Assembly: GCA_903854805.1 (NCBI GenBank)
Contig: CAINXK010000325.1
Span: 1-9,434, forward strand
DNA from: an uncultured Anaerolineae bacterium
GTDB lineage: Bacteria; Chloroflexota; Anaerolineae; Anaerolineales; Villigracilaceae
Length of the DNA stretch: 9,434 bases
Direction: 5' to 3'
A program made the position numbers and the translations under genes. This document shows, one piece after another, positions 5,817-9,434 of the stretch (position 1 is the first letter of the stretch; each line of letters starts with the position of its first letter). The notes below the pieces were generated by a model. The model did no database searches. It had not been told where the DNA came from and saw only the letters and a program-made list of their open reading frames with translations.

Positions 5817-6887
5817 ATGACTGAAATCACAAGAGACGCCGTTCTTGCAGCCCTTAGTAAGGTACAAGAACCCGAACTGCACCAAGATCTGGTAACGCTC
5901 GGCATGGTGCGAGACATAGTAATTGATAATAACGCAGTTAGCTTTAGCGTAATGCTGACCACTCCCGCCTGCCCATTACGAGGCCGAATCGAAAAAGAAG
6001 CGCGTGAAGCTGTTGAAGCCATCGGGGCAAAAAAGGTCAGCGTCAAACTCGATTCAGATGTGCCCAACGATGGACGCATGCGTGGCTTGGTAAATGCACC
6101 GGTACGAAACGCCATAGCTGTGGCTTCTGGCAAGGGTGGTGTTGGGAAAAGCACCGTAGCAGTAAACCTGGCGGTAGCCCTGGCAAAAAGCGGCGCGCGG
6201 GTTGGGCTTATGGATGCCGATATCTACGGACCTAATGTCCCGACCATGATGGGTGCGATGCATATGCCCAATCCTATCAACGACAAACTCCAGCCAGCCG
6301 TTTCATATGGCGTCAAGATGATGTCGATGGGTTATCTCGTCAAACCAGGCCAACCACTTATCTGGCGAGGACCAATGCTAAATTCAGCCATCCGCCAGTT
6401 TATCAGTGATGTGGAATGGGGTGAGCTCGATTACCTCATCATTGACCTTCCACCGGGTACTGGCGACGCCCCACTCTCCCTGGCGCAAGCCTTGCCCCTC
6501 TCGGGCGTGGTCATCGTAACCCTACCACAGGCAATTTCTCTCGAAGATGCAAGCCGCGGCCTGGAGATGTTCCAAACCCTCAACGTACCGATCCTCGGCG
6601 TCATCGAAAACATGAGCTATCTTAGTTTGCCTGATGGTTCGAGAATGGATGTCTTTGGACAAGGTGGTGGGGAATCAATGGCAAAACATTATGATGTACC
6701 CTTCCTGGGCGCCATCCCATTAAACCCAAATGTGCGCATTGGTGGCGATACAGGCAAACCGATTGTGATTTCCGAACCGGAATCTGACGCTGCCAAAGCC
6801 CTCCAAAGCCTGGCCGAAATCGTCGCCGCCCGTATAAGTCTTGCCGCTCTGAGCGAGAACAATACACCCACGATCGACGTCATTTAA
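5817..6887 (+). CDS. Mrp/ApbC-family P-loop ATPase, Fe-S cluster carrier type, lacking CxxC
   Basis: 356 residues. Residues 1-80 are a MIP18/DUF59 domain with the conserved Cys in TTPACPLRG (Cys52). Residues 95-345 are the Mrp/NBP35 ATPase: deviant Walker [10 protein letters not shown] (105-113), [10 protein letters not shown] (133-142), WRGPM (183-187) and [10 protein letters not shown] (208-217). Characterised ApbC/Nbp35/Ind1 proteins bind and transfer [4Fe-4S] clusters through a C-terminal CxxC just after ENMSYF. Here the segment reads [18 protein letters not shown], so both cysteines are missing and the only Cys is Cys52. The ATPase machinery looks intact, so the protein may act as an ATP-dependent adaptor or use Cys52. 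It follows the complex I genes by 116 bases. The relative Ind1/NUBPL is a complex I Fe-S assembly factor, so a similar local role is inferred. The Shine-Dalgarno is weak (AGATAGG region, over 10 bases upstream). Confidence 0.93.
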   Translation: MTEITRDAVLAALSKVQEPELHQDLVTLGMVRDIVIDNNAVSFSVMLTTPACPLRGRIEKEAREAVEAIGAKKVSVKLDSDVPNDGRMRGLVNAPVRNAIAVASGKGGVGKSTVAVNLAVALAKSGARVGLMDADIYGPNVPTMMGAMHMPNPINDKLQPAVSYGVKMMSMGYLVKPGQPLIWRGPMLNSAIRQFISDVEWGELDYLIIDLPPGTGDAPLSLAQALPLSGVVIVTLPQAISLEDASRGLEMFQTLNVPILGVIENMSYLSLPDGSRMDVFGQGGGESMAKHYDVPFLGAIPLNPNVRIGGDTGKPIVISEPESDAAKALQSLAEIVAARISLAALSENNTPTIDVI

Positions 6888-6919
6888 CGAACACCCACCC
6901 TAACCCCTCCAGCATTGGC

Positions 6920-6942
6920 GGGGAGGATATAATGGATTTATG
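6920..6942 (+). promoter_or_regulatory. Unusual translation start region of the PSP1 gene
   Basis: GGGGAGG (6920-6926) is a strong Shine-Dalgarno, but it lies 13 bases from the PSP1 ATG (6940). It is only 5 bases from an out-of-frame ATG (6932) that opens a 16-codon ORF ending at TAG 6980-6982. A TATAAT (6928-6933) also lies 6 bases before the PSP1 ATG and could give a leaderless start, though no -35 is visible. No other in-frame start exists nearby, and the protein begins with the expected family N-terminus. Confidence 0.4.
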
Positions 6943-7941
6943 CAACCTAATAATATTGTTGGTATCCGTTTCAGTAAAGTAGGAAAGGTATATCACTTTG
7001 ACGCAACGCCAGTTCCTGATCTAGTAGTAGGCGATTCGGTCATTGTGGATACTGTGCGTGGACGCCAAATTGGCGAAATAACTCAACGCATTGAAAACCC
7101 GCCCCCCCCCCCGGAAGGCACCTGGAAACCGATCGAACGCAGAGCCACGCCCGCAGATATGCTTTTGCGCCAAACCTGGATGCAAAAACAGACCGAAGCC
7201 ATGATCAATTGTCGGGCACGCTCTTCAGAACTACAGTTGGCAGGCGTAAAAATTATTTCTGCGGAGTATTCTTTCGATGGTACCCGCTTGGCCTTGATGT
7301 TCAGCACCGAAACCGAGGACAAGGTCGATCTTAAGTCATTACGCAAGGATATGCAAAAACTATACCCACAATCCCAGGTGGAAATGCGCCAGATTGGCCC
7401 ACGCGATGTTGCCAAGTTATTGGGTGGCATGGGCGCTTGCGGCCTGGAAACACGCTGCTGTTCCAAGTTTCTAACTGAGTTCAGCCCGATATCGATCAAG
7501 ATGGCCAAGGAACAGGGTATCTCACTTACCCCAACTGAAATTACAGGCATGTGTGGTCGATTGCGCTGTTGCCTCATTTATGAATACGAACAGTATGTAG
7601 CCGCCCGCAAAGAACTTCCAAAACGCGGCAAACGCGTTATCACCCCAGACGGTGAAGGCAAGGTCGTGGATACTTATCCACTGCGAAATGTGGTTCTGGT
7701 TGAGCTTGAACCAAAGGTAGTGGAACGCCCAGAACGCACTGAGCGCTCAGACCGTCCGGAACGTCCCGAGCGCTTTGAAAGACCAGAACGGCCAGTAGTA
7801 CGCGAATATCCCCGCGAGCAGCTTGAACCTTGGGACGAACTGGAAGCCCTGCGCCGAAAAGCTGAAGCGACTTGCGATAAGCATGATGGTGGCGCCTGCG
7901 ACTGTGGCAAGGCTGAAAAAAACACCGCACCCCAAAAATAG
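6940..7941 (+). CDS. PSP1 domain protein, RicT/YaaT-like
   Basis: 333 residues. The start NIVGIRFSKVGKVYHFDA is typical of the family. The PSP1 core runs to about residue 250, with the conserved cysteine-rich block GACGLETRCCSKFL (166-178), FSPISIKMAKEQGISLTPTE (181-200) and MCGRLRCCLIYEYE (204-217). Its cysteines are Cys167, 173, 174, 205, 210 and 211. In Bacillus subtilis the homolog RicT (YaaT) forms the RicAFT complex, which carries [4Fe-4S] clusters and affects RNase Y-dependent mRNA maturation, competence and sporulation. No ricA or ricF is visible in this window. Beyond the core lie an acidic-basic repeat of [E/D]-R-x triplets (262-285) and a tail with CDKHDGGACDCG (Cys312, 320, 322). 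An 11-C homopolymer encodes Pro55-58. The gene ends at a strong hairpin (7955-7993) and may be co-transcribed with mrp, 52 bases upstream. Confidence 0.92.
   Translation: MQPNNIVGIRFSKVGKVYHFDATPVPDLVVGDSVIVDTVRGRQIGEITQRIENPPPPPEGTWKPIERRATPADMLLRQTWMQKQTEAMINCRARSSELQLAGVKIISAEYSFDGTRLALMFSTETEDKVDLKSLRKDMQKLYPQSQVEMRQIGPRDVAKLLGGMGACGLETRCCSKFLTEFSPISIKMAKEQGISLTPTEITGMCGRLRCCLIYEYEQYVAARKELPKRGKRVITPDGEGKVVDTYPLRNVVLVELEPKVVERPERTERSDRPERPERFERPERPVVREYPREQLEPWDELEALRRKAEATCDKHDGGACDCGKAEKNTAPQK
7102..7112 (+). repeat. Poly-C tract of 11 in the PSP1 coding sequence
   Basis: Eleven consecutive C residues encode part of the run Pro54-Pro58 in an otherwise ordinary coding stretch. Loss or gain of one C would shift the frame early in the gene. 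It is the longest homopolymer noticed in the window. Confidence 0.8.
7723..7794 (+). repeat. Tripeptide repeat [E/D]-R-x in the PSP1 protein
   Basis: Eight consecutive triplets (ERP ERT ERS DRP ERP ERF ERP ERP, residues 262-285) are encoded by degenerate 9-base-like units such as GAACGCCCA and GAACGTCCC. The segment is disordered and highly charged, and links the PSP1 core to a cysteine-containing tail. Codon variation between units suggests an old repeat. Confidence 0.75.
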
Positions 7942-7954
7942 GGTCTTATATTGT

Positions 7955-7994
7955 AAAAGCCACAGCACATTGAAAAGGTGTGCTGTGGCTTTTT
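7955..7994 (+). terminator. Rho-independent terminator after the PSP1 gene
   Basis: A perfect 15-bp stem pairs AAAAGCCACAGCACA (7955-7969) with TGTGCTGTGGCTTTT (7979-7993) around a 9-base loop, and a run of five T follows the GC-rich part. It starts 14 bases after the PSP1 stop. The flanking A and T tracts could also let it act on the opposite strand. It separates the Fe-S cluster of genes from the deacetylase/amidohydrolase pair. Confidence 0.9.
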
Positions 7995-8010
7995 AATAAT
8001 GGAAAATCCA

Positions 8011-8739
8011 ATGACAACTGACATATCTGCAAGCTGGCCCGAAAAACAACGCATCCTGGTTATCCTGGCCCATCCAGATGACCCGGAATTTTTTTGTGGA
8101 GCCAGCCTGGCTCGCTGGGCCCTGGCAGGGCATGAAATCTCCTACTCTCTTCTGACATGCGGAGACAAAGGCCGTAACGATTTCAACCGTGATATCCCGG
8201 GAAGTGAACTGTGCGCGTTAAGACATAAGGAAGAACGCGCAGCGGCAGATGTGCTGGGCGTCGGGCATATACAATTTCTAGACAAAGATGATGGTTACCT
8301 GGTACCCGATTTAATTTTACGCAAGGAAGTCGTCCGAATTATTCGACAGCTCAAACCAGATATATTGGTTACCTGCGACCCGCAAAACTTGTTTGCCACC
8401 TACGGACTAAATCACCCCGATCATCGCGCGGCCGGACAGGTTGTACTTGACGCAGTCTTCCCGGCCTCTGGAAACGAACTATTCTTTCCGGATCTACTCG
8501 ATGAAGGCTGGCTACCCCACAGCCCAAAGGAAGTCTGGGCATCACTAACCAACCAACCGAATGCCGTATTGGATGTTACTGATACATGGGATATCAAAAT
8601 TCGCGCTCTAAAGGAACACAAATCCCAAATTGGAGATCCTGAAAAACTGGAAGAACGTATGCGCAGCCGCCGAACAGAAGACAGTACGGATGAGAATCCA
8701 AGATATGAAGAAAAATTCAGGGTAATTAGCTGGAGGTAA
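8011..8739 (+). CDS. PIG-L/LmbE-family N-acetylglucosaminyl deacetylase-like protein
   Basis: 242 residues from ATG 8011. It belongs to the zinc-dependent PIG-L family, which removes acetyl groups from GlcNAc-type substrates (for example MshB, BshB and LmbE-like enzymes). The metal and catalytic motif is AHPDDPEFFCG (20-30, with His21, Asp23, Asp24), and the third metal ligand region is NHPDHRAAG (134-142, His135/His138). KGRNDF (54-59), RHKEERAAA (71-79) and IRQLKPDILVTCDP (111-124) also fit. The substrate cannot be told from sequence. An in-frame ATG at 7999 and a GTG at 7978 exist, but the latter lies within the terminator stem and the former just after it. ATG 8011 gives the usual family N-terminus but has only a weak GGAAAA upstream. 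The next gene starts 2 bases after the stop, so the two form an operon. Confidence 0.9.
   Translation: MTTDISASWPEKQRILVILAHPDDPEFFCGASLARWALAGHEISYSLLTCGDKGRNDFNRDIPGSELCALRHKEERAAADVLGVGHIQFLDKDDGYLVPDLILRKEVVRIIRQLKPDILVTCDPQNLFATYGLNHPDHRAAGQVVLDAVFPASGNELFFPDLLDEGWLPHSPKEVWASLTNQPNAVLDVTDTWDIKIRALKEHKSQIGDPEKLEERMRSRRTEDSTDENPRYEEKFRVISWR
8732..8736 (+). promoter_or_regulatory. Shine-Dalgarno site of the M20 amidohydrolase gene
   Basis: GGAGG lies within the last codons of the deacetylase gene, 4 bases before the ATG at 8741. It supports this start and translational coupling of the pair. Confidence 0.65.
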
Positions 8740-8740
8740 T

Positions 8741-9434
8741 ATGACTGATTTTTACAAAGAAGCTTTGGATCTATTCACTTTTTCTCAAGCCATTCGCCGT
8801 GATTTGCACATGCATCCCGAACTGGGATTCCATGAAGTACGCACCTCTGGAATAATCTCCAAAGAACTGCGCGAGCTTGGGCTCGAAGTAACCACAGGAA
8901 TCGCCAAAACTGGTGTGATCGCCATGATCGAAGGCTCAAAACCTGGGCCAGTTGTCATGCTGCGCTTCGATATTGATGCGTTGCCCATCAACGAACAGAC
9001 CGGCACTGCATACGCGTCCAAAGAGGCAGGCTTGATGCATGCTTGTGGCCACGATGGCCATGTGGCGATCGGCTTGACCGTAGCACGCCTGTTAAACGCC
9101 CATCGCGAAGAACTCTCAGGCTCGGTAAAGCTTCTCTTTCAGCCAGCTGAAGAAGGCGCCGGTGGGGCAGAAACAATGATCAAGGAAGGCGCCTTGGAAG
9201 GTCCAGCTCCGCTGCACTGCCTTGGCCTGCATATCTGGAATGAAAAACCGCTCGGCTGGCTGGGAATTGCATCCGGCCCAGTGATGGCCTCGGCTGCCAC
9301 CTTTGCAATCACCCTGACAGGGCGAGGCGGGCATGGCGCCATGCCGCATCAGACCATCGATCCAGTTGTCGCTGCAGCACAGATCATCAGCGCATCTCAG
9401 ACAATTACATCGCGTAATACCGATCCGCAACAAG
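8741..9434 (+). CDS. M20D-family metal-dependent amidohydrolase, N-terminal part
   Basis: The first 231 residues are present and the gene runs off the window; full family members are near 390-400 residues. It matches the M20D peptidase/amidohydrolase family (hippurate hydrolase, N-acyl-amino acid hydrolase, ILR1-like), which cleaves N-acyl amino acids. Visible motifs are RRDLHMHPELGFHE (19-32), RFDIDALPINE (75-85), MHACGHDGHVA (99-109, with metal ligands Cys102 and His104), FQPAEEGAGGA (133-143, Glu137/Glu138) and GLHIW (162-166, His164). The dimerisation-domain start GRGGHGAMPHQ (194-204) is also present. There is no signal peptide, so it is cytosolic. The pairing with a PIG-L deacetylase suggests joint removal of acyl or acetyl groups from amide-linked substrates, but the substrate is unknown. 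Confidence 0.93.
   Translation, partial: MTDFYKEALDLFTFSQAIRRDLHMHPELGFHEVRTSGIISKELRELGLEVTTGIAKTGVIAMIEGSKPGPVVMLRFDIDALPINEQTGTAYASKEAGLMHACGHDGHVAIGLTVARLLNAHREELSGSVKLLFQPAEEGAGGAETMIKEGALEGPAPLHCLGLHIWNEKPLGWLGIASGPVMASAATFAITLTGRGGHGAMPHQTIDPVVAAAQIISASQTITSRNTDPQQ

Noticed and set aside
7083..7577. 164-codon open frame on the minus strand
   Set aside because: It lies entirely antisense to the well-conserved PSP1 gene and its translation shows no recognisable domain; it is a coding shadow.
7723..7794. Repeat region as a CRISPR-like or mobile repeat
   Set aside because: The units are 9-base degenerate in-frame codons inside a gene with no spacers, so it is a protein-level repeat.

Overview
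The window reads as a chromosomal segment of a Chloroflexota bacterium, most likely class Anaerolineae. This is inferred from the NBR1-type Ig-like lipoprotein with Pro/Thr-rich linkers, the style of the complex I, PSP1 and Mrp proteins, and moderate GC content. I could not run a search, so the class-level placement is tentative. No rRNA, tRNA, CRISPR array or mobile element is visible; this is ordinary, gene-dense chromosome.

Layout. (1) 1-254: 3' end of a Cys/Met-metabolism PLP enzyme. (2) 477-1706: a surface lipoprotein with an NBR1-like Ig domain, ending at a symmetric bidirectional terminator (1721-1775). (3) 1778-2395, minus strand: an ArsR/SufR-like winged-helix regulator with a CysX12Cys motif. 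(4) 2420-2457: a perfect 38-bp palindrome between the regulator and a divergent operon; it covers or touches the -35 boxes of two facing promoters. (5) 2495-5700, plus strand: iscX-nuoB-nuoCD-nuoI, tightly packed. (6) 5817-6887: an Mrp/ApbC-type Fe-S P-loop ATPase preceded by a dyad with TATAAT in its loop. (7) 6940-7941: a PSP1/RicT-like cysteine-rich protein, ending at a strong terminator. (8) 8011-end: a PIG-L/LmbE deacetylase coupled to an M20D amidohydrolase that runs off the window.

The most interesting part is 1778-7941, a cluster devoted almost wholly to iron-sulfur proteins. It holds a possible Fe-S-sensing regulator, the small Fe-S assembly factor IscX, the Fe-S/quinone (Q) module of complex I (NuoB, a NuoC-NuoD fusion, NuoI), an Mrp ATPase related to the eukaryotic complex I assembly factor Ind1/NUBPL, and a PSP1 protein of the family containing the Fe-S protein RicT. 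The membrane subunits of complex I are absent, and iscX occupies the place directly before nuoB where nuoA usually sits. The inferred model is that the regulator senses Fe-S status, binds the palindrome, and controls itself and the Fe-S-demanding operon together. The ATG of iscX and the preferred ATG of the regulator both lie 10 nt after a good -10 box without a Shine-Dalgarno sequence, so leaderless mRNAs are likely at this control point.
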